64,000 bases of DNA from Raphanus sativus. Taxonomy: Eukaryota; Streptophyta; Magnoliopsida; Brassicales; Brassicaceae. The stretch is taken from positions 25,016,273 through 25,080,272 of the forward strand of contig NC_079513.1 of the NCBI RefSeq assembly GCF_000801105.2, written 5' to 3'. This document shows positions 51,008-62,837 of the stretch, piece by piece. Each line of letters starts with the position of its first letter. The first letter of the stretch is position 1. Under the pieces are notes generated by a model, which was not told the origin of the DNA, searched no databases, and saw only the letters and a list, made by a program, of their open reading frames with translations. The translations under genes and the position numbers were made by a program.

Positions 51008-52975
51008 TTAACTTGAAACCTTTAGTACTGATTTAGCATAAGCTAATGGCAGAGCTGCAATTTTCTTAACTTTCCCAACATAAGCTCTTTTCGTAAAGTT
51101 GTTGTAATCATCGCTTCAATCTCGTCCAATATTCTCCTGTACAAAAGCAGCGATGCCCATACCTTGAAAAGAAAAATCAAACAATCAAATATTGGGGGTT
51201 AAATCGATCAAAAACCAAAGTTCAGGGGTAAAAAACGAAAAAACTTTCAAACCAAAATATATAAACGGTAAAGACACTTACTGGCCGCCATCTGCTTGCA
51301 GCGTCAAGCTCAGTGACGCCTTTCTCAGCTTCGTCAAAGAACATTCTCATGAAGTTTCCCCATTTATCAGTCACTTTTCCAGCGAATATGTCTTCATCTG
51401 AGAGACCAGCTTGAGCTAATTCATCTTGGGGAAGATAAACTCTTCCTCTTCTCGCACTGAGAGTGAACCAAACCGGTTAAACCAGCATGTTTGATGAAGA
51501 AACCGGTTTAAGTGAGATATGTAAATCAATGTAAAATCGATAAACCAAATCTTGAGATTCACTCTTCACAACGTCTCTGAGTATGTTGGTAAGCTGATTG
51601 GCTATACCGAGGGCCAAGGCAGCGTTGTAAACACTCTCGGTCGTTGCTTTGGACTTAGGATCGGTTCCCATAACCGGAACGCTCATCAAACCGACGGTTC
51701 CCGCCACATAGTAGCAGTAAAGGTAGAGCTCATCAAAGCTCTTGTATCTAGACTTCCTCAAATCCATTCTCATGCCTTCTATCATGTCTCTAAATGGCTG
51801 CAAAAAAAACAAAAAAAAGATTAAAACAAATCTTTATGAGATTTATCAATATATATTGAACGAGGCAGAGAGGGAGGCTGACCTGAATATCTACAGGGTA
51901 TCTAGTAACTGTATCAGCGAGGGCAGCGTCAAGCATGTCGAGAGCACGGCCACGGAAAAGATCCTCCAGCCTTGCTTCCCATCCCACCTATCTAAAGCCA
52001 TGGGAGTTATATGTGATGCATTAGGCCCATCTACTAGTTCATCAGTTCTTCTACACCAAACTGCACAAAGAAATTGAGTAAAATCATCAAATCAAGAACA
52101 ATCAAACAACTTTGATGTAATTGTTTTGAGTTCTTCAGATGGACATTAGTATCCCAAAGTCATGAGCTAACAATGTTTAGCATGAGTAATCTCTAGAGTT
52201 TAAGACTATTGGGCCCCAAAAGCCCATTAAGACCTTATATTAGTAACTAAGCTAATTCAATTATCTTGGGTTTGGTGTTTCATGGACTTGTCTAAGCCAG
52301 GACACAAACCAGAGCTTAATGCGTGTCTACATGAGTGTAAGTTTTAAAAAATCTATTTCAAATTCTTGCAAAGAGGATTTAGCTGACCAAGAGATACACA
52401 TAATAGATTAGAGATACTTCTTGCAGTATAACTCACCGTAAATAGCCAAATAGCTTTGCGTCTTTCAGGTGTCATAAGCAAAGTTCCTGCAACAAAACCC
52501 ACTAAACAACTCAGAAAAACGAACATACAATTCTACTGTTACACCAAAGGAGAAAAACAAATGGATCCTAACCGAGATAAAACGTTTTAGCATATTCAAC
52601 ACAAACTTCACGGCATCGATCATAAGCTTCACCCAACAAAGTCAAACTCCCAAAACGTACAATATCCTGTGGATTCTTCACATCATCAAGAACATGAGAA
52701 GTGGTAGACCTTAGCTGTTTTTTGTTCACCAAAGCTGCTTGTCTCAGCACAACATTGTAAACCTTCTCTTCCTCTCCTGCAGAATGTGCTACTAAGCTTG
52801 AAGACACAACACTACCTATTCTTCCCCTTCTGCACCTCATTACATGGTTCACTCTCTGATTCTGACAACGAGAGAGCACTCTGGAAGATTCTAAAGCCCT
52901 TAACAACCCACAAGTGATCATTGGGTCTGGATTTGGAGAAGAAGCAGCAACCCATAACACTGCTACAGAAGACAT
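51008..52975 (-). pseudogene. PSY: Phytoene synthase, inactivated copy
   Basis: Phytoene synthase joins two geranylgeranyl diphosphates in plastids, the first committed carotenoid step. Six exon blocks remain: 52573-52975 (start [15 protein letters not shown]), 52437-52487, 51883-52060, 51563-51797, 51282-51456 and 51008-51162. Block 3 keeps DELVD, the first Asp-rich motif. Compared with the recalled Arabidopsis protein I see five lesions: one base lost in block 2 (IWAIY becomes IWLFT, near 52446), five gained in block 3 (near 51980), one lost at the second Asp-rich motif DVGED (near 51568), six codons lost in block 5 (near 51345) and one base lost in block 6 (near 51111). Splice sites look normal, suggesting recent loss. 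Neighbouring genes are intact, so poor assembly is a less likely explanation. Confidence 0.85.
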
Positions 52976-54059
52976 CACTCAAAGTTCTAGGGTAAGTCTT
53001 GACAGCCTTTAGGACAGAAATTAAAAGAAGAAGTTATGCACAAAATTTGACATGTCCATTCAAGTTGATTGAAACAACTAACTACATTAAATTAAGTCAC
53101 ATGTTTTTTTCTCACTATTTCAATCACCAAAATCTGTCTATCCTGACCACTAAAAAGATACAAACTTCTTTGAGGTTTCTCATCAATTCTTTCATAAGCT
53201 TGTACATCAATTTGTAAATCCAAAATGAATTTCAACATAGACTTTGAAAGACAAAAGAGATACACCTTATTAAGATTTAAACAAATGTTGATAAAAGTGC
53301 AATAATAAACTAACCTTTCCCATGAACTTTATTTTGAACCAAGTTCATCATCCACATAGATCACACCATGTTTTCCAATGATAGGAAAGATGTTATGACT
53401 TGGCACCAAAGGTGTAGGGTTGATTATGATTAGGTCGAATCATGTATATGTCTGCTATTAAAATTACCATTCAATACAATAATATACAATAGTTCAGTGA
53501 AAACAAATCAGATAAAACAAGCTACATATGAAAAATATTTGATCATAAAAATATAAGAAATTAATCACTATCAAAGCAATGCATATCAATGTGAAAGAAT
53601 TAGCTTACAATGTAAAGGGATGCAAGTTCGTATTGAAGGTTGTTAGAAACGTGGTGTCCAGAATTTTCCTACTCTTGAGAATTTGAAAAGAAAATCACAT
53701 CATATAATATTTTTTTATGCACCATATAGTAACTGACATGCTTGGTTTCAAAAAACTCTGAACCGAGAACTAAGCTGCACTTGGTTCCTGTTATATTCTA
53801 TTGTTTGCGCTTTGCAGTGTTGACATAGGCTCTTTAGAGCTTCATTCTTTGTTTTTCTTCTGATGCATGTTGGTTGTTTCTCTTTCTTTATTACTGTGAT
53901 AGTCATTTTGGACTACATTTACTTTGAATGAAATCACCAGTGTTAAAAGAAAAAGAGTAACGGAAACATGGTTGCAAGTTTGTAAATAGAAACGTGTACT
54001 GGTACGTACATCGTGTTATCTTTCTTGTCCCATAAATTGGTAGTCGAGATTGGAAATTT
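52976..54059. other. Upstream region of the PSY relic
   Basis: Former promoter region, AT-rich, no conserved frame. A 68-codon open stretch on the minus strand (53943-54149) has no recognisable family. Confidence 0.4.
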
Positions 54060-54700
54060 AATCAACCAATTAGGTTTAGTTAGAGCTCCATCTATTTCAC
54101 TATGATGTTTATAATGAAATAGCGATGGTGACAACACCTTATTGAACAAGATACAAGTTTATCCGATATTTTGTTTCAATGAATGTTGAATTCATGTTAC
54201 ATCATCGTGTACAACACAACGTTAGCATCAATGAGACCTGGTTCAGAAGATTTTAACATAAACCAACCGAACTAGTTTATGATTACGCAACAAATTACAC
54301 AAAACCGGACTCGGTTTGTAGCTATATATGGCCTATATGCTATAGCATAATATTACAACCAAATTAACAAGAGAACCCAAAAAGTTCTGAAGCAACAAAA
54401 ATTCATTATTTTCGTAATACACAATAACGAAGCAGATGAGCAATCAGAAAGCAAAATTTTTGATTCTTAGGCGTCCTCTCGACGTTCTTTTGATTATCAT
54501 AAGACTCACATGTTCATCTTGATTCATACCGATCGATTTACTAGATAACCGACGTTTATACCGCTTCAATACGGAAGCTAAATTCTCTTTCCCCTTTTGG
54601 GAAAGCCACGTCTCCTGCGGTTGTACCGGTCCCTACGAGAAATTGACATTTCAACGTCTTTGATTAGATCAAGAAGTGGATCTTTGACCAAATAACAAAA
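54060..54700. repeat. Duplicated segment, left copy
   Basis: This DNA recurs in the same orientation at about 61330-62390: shared blocks include AACAAGATACAAGTTTA, ACATCATCGT, AATGAGACCT and CGGAAGCTAAAT. On the minus strand it holds a relic of an unknown C-terminal exon ([10 protein letters not shown]), whose counterpart in the right copy has a longer open frame. The two copies flank the cullin-like pair. Confidence 0.75.
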
Positions 54701-55079
54701 AAAAAAAGAATTCGAAACAAACCGGATTAAACCAGCTGCTTTAGTCCACGTCGGGTTTAAAGGTATTTTCTCATTACTTCATACTACTCTCTAGGGTAAT
54801 GACGTTCTGTTCATACCACTCTCTACGGCTCAACCACACCTAGTATCTTCCCAAACATTGCGTGTAATAACTCAAAAATAATACGACCAAATACATCTAA
54901 ACTTTCACACACACAAAAAGAAGTGCTCTCAGAGCTATGAGGTGAACAATTCATAATGATGATAATAATAAAAAGAAACATCCAAAAGCAACATGGCCGA
55001 AATTCAATCGTAGCAATTTAATGGGGACTAGTAAAACGTGAGACATAATAAAAGTGAGACATAATAAAAACACCCCTTG

Positions 55080-56368
55080 TTAAAAACACCAATGACTCGT
55101 AGGAAGAGGCCCTGAGCTTCCTAGTTCAAACATCTCCTCGTCGGATGGATCCAGGAAAGGAGAAGGGCCAGGAGAGGCAGACATTCCAAGACCTTCAAAA
55201 CACTTTTGGGCAGTCTTCTCCAACAAAGGATCTTCGGAAAAGTAAGTACAACATATCTTATCAACGTGAGCCTTGAACTCAGCCAGAGACGAGCCTTCTT
55301 CTTTTAGAATCTTCTCTCCAGTTTGACAAATGTAGGAGCTCAGTGCATCGTTGATATGACACACTAAATCCGCCTGGGAGAAGAGATCATAGATGATACG
55401 AAGGGCCTCAATGTGTCTATCATCCATTAGCTTCTCAAAACCCTGCAAGCAACCAACCAACCAACCACATATGCTTAGACAAACTTGGAAACAAAAACAT
55501 GAACCACAAAGGAGAGGAAAGGAACCTTTTCAAGAATGGCACAAGCATGAACCCCCAGGAGTTCCCTGTAGACAACTTCAAGCAGCTCATCCTGGAATAT
55601 AAAGAAAAGGGAGAGGCTTCTGCATTTTTTCTTCTCCTCACCAACCCTTCGCTGCAAAAAGAAGAAGCTACTCAGGGAAAATACATTCACACAAACAACC
55701 TATAATATGTAGATTAGAAAGAGAAGAAATGGTACGCACATTGATATGTTTCAAATACAGGGAAATGTCAGAAGACTGTTCCAGGACTTGTTTTGCTTCT
55801 GCGGCATAAAACTCAGCAGTGGAGTCAAGAAAAGGCTTCTCCAAGAAGCGCAATTTGCGGAAAGGATCCCCACTAAACATATCCATAAGATTCTTTAGCT
55901 GACTCATGTTAACAGGCTTGCCTAATCTGGAGAAAGAAAGAAAAAAAGAAAAAAGAGTCAGGTATATCCAAAGCCTACAAAAAAAAGACAATAGGAGAAA
56001 GGTTACCTTTGATCTGTAATGAGATGCAGAATGATGGTTCGAACCTTGTCACAAATTTGAGGGACCAAGTAGAGCTTTGTGGGTAAAAGCTTAAGACACA
56101 AACCCCACAATTTTTTTCCACCAACTCCAACAATGCTACAGATATGCTCTAATTTCTTAGGAAAATCCAGCCAAGATTTCTCCAAGAGAAGCAAGAGACG
56201 AGAGGGATCATCATCATCATTGCAATGCACTGCCAAAGACTGCAGGGTTGTGGAAATATGTCCCACAGACCTCTAGAATCAGGTTGGAAAAGGCTTCTCC
56301 TGATGACTCATTCCACCATGTCTTAGCAGCAGCCTGTGCAGATAGATAGCTATTAAGAACGAACCGAA

Positions 56369-56415
<47 letters not shown>

Positions 56416-56782
56416 CAAGTAAGGGAAACAACAAGAAGATACATGGTTAATCGTAGCGAAGCTGAAACGGTCTAGGTCGTCTTCTTCATGTAAGATGCTT
56501 GTGAGAGCTGGCTTTAGAAGTATCCAAGCCTCGTCCACGTAAACTTTGGGGTCAGCTGACAGATATCCCAAAAAAAAAAAACACATGAAGATAGCCCACA
56601 AATACAGAATCGAAGAAAAGAGTTTTGAATAGAAAAAATACGTTTATTATAGCAGAGGTTGAGGTTGAAAACTCGCACAGCAGGGGGGAGATATTCGGAG
56701 GATCGTCGTCGTCGTCACTAATTGAGGGTGGTGGATTCACCATAGCCGATTCCAAATTAACAACATCGTTATTCAGCGTCAT
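55080..56782 (-). pseudogene. Truncated CUL4-like protein, copy A (probably degenerate)
   Basis: The blocks follow the N-terminal cullin repeats of CUL4 in order: YVDEAWILLKPALTSILHEE, TTLQSLAVHCNDD, SWLDFPKKLEHIC, QICDKVRTIIL, EKPFLDSTAEFYAAEAKQVL, RRVGEEKKKC, DELLEVVYRELL, then FEKLMDDRHIEALRIIYDLF and a stop at 55080 after HVDKICCTYFSEDPLLEK. Cullins are ubiquitin-ligase scaffolds: this part contacts the substrate adaptor, while the absent C-terminal half binds the RING protein RBX1 and carries the NEDD8 site. A two-base loss near 56259 (VCGTY...TTLQS) breaks the simple frame, though alternative splicing might rescue it. An intron at about 56335-56440 contains an (AAT)n run. If expressed, it might act as an adaptor-binding decoy; that is speculation. 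Confidence 0.72.
56371..56416. repeat. (AAT)n microsatellite in copy A intron
   Basis: About fifteen AAT/ATA units lie in the intron that separates the second and third cullin-like blocks of copy A. Copy B lacks this intron. Confidence 0.95.
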
Positions 56783-57774
56783 GGAAAATATACAAGGATA
56801 ATTTTTAGGGTTCTTGCCTCTTGCCTTTTATTTTAAGGTTGTTGCAAAAGGAGAAAAACAAATTAACATGGAAAAATTATTATATTTTTTTTTATGAATT
56901 AAACAATTTATTTTATAATTTGGAATTTGGTGTTTTGATTATTTTATCATCTTCAAAACATTTTTTTTTAAAGTTCGCTTTGGCTCCGTTTTTAAAAAGA
57001 AAAAGAAACTTGTGTGTCAAGGAACTATGAATAAAGTTTCGTCCAGTCAGTTATGAAATTAAAATCAAAATATTAGCTTGATTTTATTGGCTATAAAATT
57101 CATATCCCTGATATATTAAAAAAAAAACATTAAAAACGTTTAGATATGACACCTCAAAAATTCCTAGAAAAATATATTGGTCATTAATATATGCTATATT
57201 CTTTATTAAACTAATCATAAAATTAAATTTAATTATTGATATGATTTACAGAGTCAATATAAGTATGTTTTAGGTTGATGACAAAAAAAATTAATCAACA
57301 AATTAAAATATAATATGCAATTAGGTTTTTCATTATTTTCTTAAATAGAAGCTACAGAATTACCTAGTATGATTAAAGTAAATAAAATGATTCAAAGATT
57401 TTAATAATAAATATTTAATAACAATTCATGTATCTTCCATCATTTATATTTAATGTTATATTACTAACATAAAATCATATTAGTTATATATATTAATTAT
57501 ATAATAAAATGTACTTTTTGTATATGTTACGACTAGAGTTTTTAAACAAAGACTATAAATTAATAAAACTGTTAAAATCACACATTGTTATCAATAGTAT
57601 AAATCTTTTATTAGAAAATATAAATGATCATAACAAGTTTATTTAAAAAGTAACTATTTATGTGGTAATACTTAGTACTATTTATAATTTAAATAATATG
57701 TTACTATTAATAATTTTATACAAATTTTTAATTTTGCAAAATTATTAATAATTACTCTTATTTAATTATTTTAA

Positions 57775-57818
<44 letters not shown>

Positions 57819-57838
57819 TAATAATAATAATAATAATA

Positions 57839-57877
<39 letters not shown>

Positions 57878-58045
57878 TAATAATAGAAAACATCCAAAAG
57901 CCTAAATTCAATCGTAGCAACCACAGTTTAGAGGCAAAAGCAACATAATTTTTTGTTCTCAAAAAAAAAAAAACAACATAATTAGAGATCATTTGTAGCA
58001 ACTTACTTAATGGGGACTACTAGACATAATAAAAAAACAAACTTG
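56783..58045. other. AT-rich spacer between the cullin-like copies
   Basis: Mostly AT-rich DNA without coding signal. From about 57888 it matches the 3' flank of copy A (AACATCCAAAAGC, TTCAATCGTAGCAA, AATGGGGACTA), so the duplication includes the downstream flank. Confidence 0.5.
57777..57887. repeat. (AAT)n microsatellite, ~110 bp
   Basis: A long, nearly uninterrupted AAT/TAA run immediately precedes the shared AACATCCAAAAGC block. At the equivalent place beside copy A (54957-54976) there are only a few units, so the run expanded after the duplication. Confidence 0.95.
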
Positions 58046-59639
58046 TTAAAACAACCAATGAGGGCTTCGATACATCTCGTCTGCGGATGGATCACGGAAA
58101 GGAGAAGAGCCAGGAGAGACATACACTCCAAGACCTTCAAAACACTTGTGGAAGGTCATCTCCAACAACGGATCTTCGGAAAAGTAAGTACAGCATATCT
58201 TACCAACGTGAGCCTTGAACTCAGCCAGGGACGAGCCTTCTTCCTTTAAAAATCTTCTCAACAGTTTGACAAATGTAGGAGCTCAGTGCATCTTTGATAT
58301 GACACACTAAACCGCCTGGGAGAAGAGATCATACATCATACGAAGAGCCTCCCAGGGTCTCTCATCCATTAGCTTCTCAAAACCCTGCAACCAACCACAT
58401 GTACTTAAGACAAGTTTGGTAACGAAAAGAAAAAAAAAAGAGAAAGAAAAGGAGGAGGAAAGAAGAACCTTTTCAAGAAGGGCACGAGCATGAACTCCAA
58501 GAGTTCCCTGTTGACAACTTCAAGCAGCTCATCCTGGAAGCAAGAGAAAAGGGGGAGGTTTATGCATTTTTTCTTCTCCTCACCAACCCTTTGCTGCAAA
58601 AAAAAAAAAAAGAACAAGGTAGAGAGCTACTCAGGGGAAAATACATTCAAACAAACCTACAAATGTAGAAAGAGAAGAAATGGTACGTACATCGACATAT
58701 TTCAAGTACTGGGGAAGGTCAGAAGACTGTTCCAGGACTTGTTTTGCTTCTGCAGCGTAAAACTCAGCAGTTGAGTCAAGAAAGGGCTTCTTCAAGAAGC
58801 CCGAATCGCGGAAAGGATTCCAACGAAACATATACATAAGATTCTCTAGCTGACTAATGTTAACAGGCTTGCCTAATCTAGAGAAAGAAAGAAAAAAAAA
58901 GAGAGTCAGTCAGTCAGTATATCCAAACGCCTAAAAATCATGAAAGTAGACAGCAGGAACGTTACCTTTGATCTGTAACGCGAAGTAGAATGAAGGTTCG
59001 AACCTTGTCACAAATTTGAGAGGCCAAGAAGAGCTTTCTTGGTAAAAGATTAAGACCCAATTCCACAAGTTTGGTCCACCAGCTCCAGCAATTTCACAGA
59101 TAAACCGTAATTTCTTAGGAAACTCCAGCCAAAATTTCTCCAAGGGAAGCAAGAGCAGAGATGAATCATCATCATTGCAATGCACTGCCAAAGAATGCAG
59201 GGTTGTGGAAATATATGTGCCACAGACATCTACAATCAGGTTGGAAAGGTCTTCGCTTGATGAAGTATTGCAAGATGTCTTATCAACAGCCTGTGAAATC
59301 TCACCGAAGCAGAAACGGTCTAGGTTCTCTTCATGTAAGATGCTTGTGAGAGCTGGCTCTAGAAGTATCCAAGCCTCGTCCAAGAAAACTTTGGGGTCAG
59401 CTGACAGATATCAAAACATGAAAGAAAGCCAATAAGCACACAAACACATAAGAATCGAAGAAAGGAGTTTTTCTGAATAGACAAAAACGTTTATTACGGC
59501 AGAGGTTGAGATTGAAAACTCGCGGAGTAGGGGAGATCTTTGGAGGATAGTCGTTGTCGTCGTCGTCACTAATTGAGTATGGTGGATTCACCATAGCCGA
59601 TGCCAAATTAACAACGACGTTTGGATATTCACCGTCATG
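58046..59639 (-). pseudogene. Truncated CUL4-like protein, copy B (dead)
   Basis: Same layout as copy A. One long block (59383-58931) runs from DEAWILLEPALTSILHEENL through ISQAVDKTSCNT, VCGTYISTTLHSLAVHCN and FWLEFPKKLRFIC before a one-base loss near 59070 shifts the frame. Later blocks keep EKPFLDSTAEF-like sequence (KKPFLDSTAEFYAAEAKQVL) and DELLEVVNRELLEF. A lost base near 58313 produces a stop (QAV*), and another indel lies near 58252. The start is also disturbed: bases inserted after the ATG at 59637 move the downstream NPPYSISDDDD out of frame. The end is again before the cullin homology domain. Confidence 0.8.
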
Positions 59640-60347
59640 GAAAATATACAAGCAAATTTTTTAGGGTTGTTGCCAAAACGAAAAAAAAAGAAAAACAACT
59701 TATCAAGGAAAAATTATAATAAAAACTCTGTAAATAAATACTAACGAATGATACATAACTATATAATTTTCTATGAACAAATCTCCTTAATTTTTTTGAG
59801 TAATTGCACTTGATATACAAAGAAAAAAGATTATTTAGGTCTTCGGATGTGCACTGTTCACTTTTTAAATATTCCAGCAATGTCCCTGTGACATCCTTTC
59901 TAAAGCTTCTTCGCCTCTTTACAGCTCTTCCGTGACAGTTACTGAAATTACTTCTCCGGTACTCCGTCGTTTCGCTGAAATTACTCTTCTTCCTTTCGAA
60001 GTTGCTTTTCCTTCCTTCAAAATTACTCTTTCGATGCTTTGTTATCGTTGCATCGAAAACGCCATTGACGCTCGAGCTTCTCGCGGCGGAGAAGGAGCTC
60101 CTCACGCCGGAGTAAGACGACACGTCCTCTTCCGACCCAATAAAGTACATGTTTCCTCCTCGGAAGCTACAAAGCGATCTCGGTCTCCAAGTACTCTGTT
60201 TCTTATAATCCAAAACGTTAGAATCGTCGGATTAATCTTCCTGAAGAACTTCCCGAGTCTCGAGAATCTATGATGCTTTGTCTTGTTGATCTCAACGCAG
60301 CTGCTACTACTCCTCTTGAAGACCACAACCTCCTCGGTTCTCGTCAC
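59635..60347 (-). CDS. Unrecognised basic, Ser-rich open frame(s)
   Basis: Two overlapping minus-strand frames look coding in composition. Frame one starts with ATG 60347 (TRTEEVVVFKRSSSSCVEIN, then RFSRLGKFFRKINPTIL) and stops at 60102. Frame two is open from about 60213 to 59635, with its first ATG at 60150 (YFIGSEEDVSSYSG), a repeated RKSNFE/RKKSNF segment, a KRRRSFRKDV patch and then EYLKSEQCTSEDLNNLFSLY. The join between the frames suggests a one-base shift or a missed intron, so it could be a pseudogene. I do not know the family. The 3' end overlaps the start of cullin-like copy B, so the true end is probably earlier than 59635. Confidence 0.4.
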
Positions 60348-60613
60348 TTCCTCTGTTCTAGTTGTCTTCCTCTGTTTCGTCCCTGGCGTCTACGGCGTCG
60401 TTCGAGGTTCCGTTTCTTTAAGCGTTTTCCTTTTGTTATTACTCTGTTTTTTTCTGGATTGTTTTTAGTGTTTGATTTGTTTTTTTAGATTGATTGAAGG
60501 AAAGTGTTTGCGGTTAGATTCTGATGACTCCACGGTAGAGACGGTGCAGAGGACAATACTATGGTGGGTCTCAGCTAAAAGAAGTCAAAGCCCACTCAGC
60601 TTTCCAATTTTCT

Positions 60614-60907
60614 ATGGCTAAACTCGAAGAGGAGATCTGCAACATTCTTGTATCCCAAACATTTGTTTCAAACCTGATTTTTGAAGAATCATCAGTCTCC
60701 TCTCCCTCCTCATGCGCTGAAACTAGAGAAGATAGCACGGCGATGGTGATGTTACAGAAGAAGATGATGTTACTGCAAAAGATGGTTATGGTTAAGCCGC
60801 GTGAACCGGAGGAATGGCGGGAGAGGAGAGAGCGGCACCGTCGGTCTGGGAACGTATCCGCCGCTCCAGTTAGAGATGAGAGCGTCGCTTCCGCCGCTGC
60901 CGTTTAG
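60614..60907 (+). other. Open frame of 97 codons, unrecognised
   Basis: From ATG 60614 the frame reads AKLEEEICNILVSQTFVSNL, then a Met/Lys-rich stretch and an Arg/Glu-rich one (EEWRERRERH). The surrounding 60.3-61.14 kb is unusually GC-rich for this window, and the opposite strand is also partly open (61149-60904). I recognise no family. It may be a gene fragment carried in with the neighbouring duplication. Confidence 0.25.
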
Positions 60908-61329
60908 CAGACCGGGAGGAGGGCGGTTGATGACGTGAGCCAGCAGAGGAGGGCGGATCCTGTGGAGGAGCGAACTCCGGTGAACCTTGGGGTGGTGAAC
61001 TGGCTGCTGCGACGGGGGAGCGGAGATCCGCTCGTGAGCGGGAGAGACGGTGAATTTCTGGACGATGATGAGTGGTGACGAGGAGAAGAACAGGGGAGGC
61101 GGCGACGATTAGAAGAGAAGGGAAGAAGATGATGACATAAAAGGGACAATGTGGTAAATTATTTTACATAGCTTTGTTACTATACCTAATTAAAAGCTTT
61201 GTACATTGATACCTAAATATCTTTCCTTTCTTGTATATTCAGCTAAATAACTCATTTTTTTAAAATTAAAAGAGCATACAAGTAAGAAAATAACCAAAAA
61301 GAAATTTTATTAAAAAGATTAATCAATTA

Positions 61330-62390
61330 GGTCTAATTATAGGTCCATCTATTTCATATATGATGTTTATCTCAACGCACACATGTAAATAATCATCCAC
61401 TTCTTTCAAAATTCTTATCTAAAAATTAATTTCGTTAATATCAATGGAAAAAAGGAAAAAAATATAGTTAGTTATATATTTTGATAGAATTAAAGTTATT
61501 TTATATTATGAAACAACAAAATTTCTTCAAATAAATGGACCCCTAGTCAGTAGTCACCATTTGAAATGGTTACATGGCTTACACGTAGTGCTACAAGTTG
61601 CATTCTTCCTTTGCCTCCCACGTTGTATAAACTACCATAATGGATATGTCACTAAAAATTCAAGGAAATTCGTTAAGGGGCTATGTACAGAGCGAGTCAG
61701 CCACGTAAACACTAATTATTATGTCATGTTGGTACCGCTCATATAGCAAACGGAACGAAGTGTCTCTATGTCAGCCCAACAAAGAGGGTAGTTGACCTGA
61801 AACGCTTCATGTTGACCTTATTGTACATGCAATAACAATGCTGACAACACCTCATTGAACAAGATACAAGTTTACCCAATATTTTTTTCAATGAATGTAC
61901 GATTCCAGTCACATCATCGTATAACAACACGACCTTAGCAACAATGAGACCTAGTTCAGAAGTTTTTAACTATATAAATAAACCAATAGAACTAGTTTAT
62001 GTTCCCGCATCAAATTACACAAACCGGATTCGATCTGTAGCTATGGCTTATATGATATGTAATTATGTATACGATGATGTAACATTGCAAATTTGCAATA
62101 CAAACCAAATTAACAAGAGAGCCCAAAAAGTTCTGAAGAAACAGAAGTCCATTTTTTTCGTCACACACAAATAACGAAGCAGAGCAATCAAAAAAGCAAA
62201 AGTTTTGATTCTTAGGAACTTTCTTGAACCAGGTCCATTTTGATTCATACGGACTTATACCGCTTGAATACGGAAGCTAAATAATCTTTCCCCTTTGGGA
62301 AAGCCATGTCTCCTGCAGCTGTAACGGTCCGTCCTTTCCTACAAGGCATTTCAACGTCTTTGATTAGATCAAAAAGTTGTACTGCTGTTG
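61330..62390. repeat. Duplicated segment, right copy
   Basis: Counterpart of 54060-54700 with some extra sequence at the left. On the minus strand at 62424-62245 it has a frame that reads [17 protein letters not shown], then [20 protein letters not shown] and a stop, probably the last exon of an old gene. The left copy keeps the same exon but with frame changes. The protein family is unknown to me. Confidence 0.7.
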
Positions 62391-62621
62391 TACATTTTCC
62401 TTTGGCTGGTTTGGCAGTTTAACATTCCGTATAAACCCAACTTGTAAACGTTGTAACATAAGCAATAAAACGCATTTCATACTCTGTGTTTATAACAACT
62501 ACAATCTATTTGTTTTTGTTATTAAAAATACACCAAGGAACATTTGTAATCAAACTCAATAAACAAATATATCAATCACCATCAAAAACTATTTACGAAT
62601 ATAAACAGTAGTAAAAATGCA

Positions 62622-62725
62622 GGAGAAAGGATCAGAATATTGGCTTGACTTCCTCTGATGAGAGGAAATAAATAATCGCTTAGCATAATCATATTCGATC
62701 ATTTGGGGAAATTGTCATCACCTCC
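62622..62725 (-). ncRNA. Candidate box C/D snoRNA, copy 1
   Basis: On the minus strand the 104-nt unit begins GGAGGTGATGA (box C, GTGATGA) and ends TTCTGATCCTTTCTCC (box D, CTGA). The outer GGAG and CTCC can pair as a terminal stem. The internal D' position reads CTAA here instead of CTGA. The stretch CAATTTCCCCAAATGATCG after box C is conserved among all three copies. I could not assign an rRNA target. Confidence 0.55.
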
Positions 62726-62837
62726 ATAACTCCATTGCCATCATTATAAAACATAACAGAGAAATCAAGTTACGAGCCAATTATCAATAAATAGTGAGAA
62801 ACAATCAAAGCTCTAAGAAAGCGAAAAAAAAACTTAA

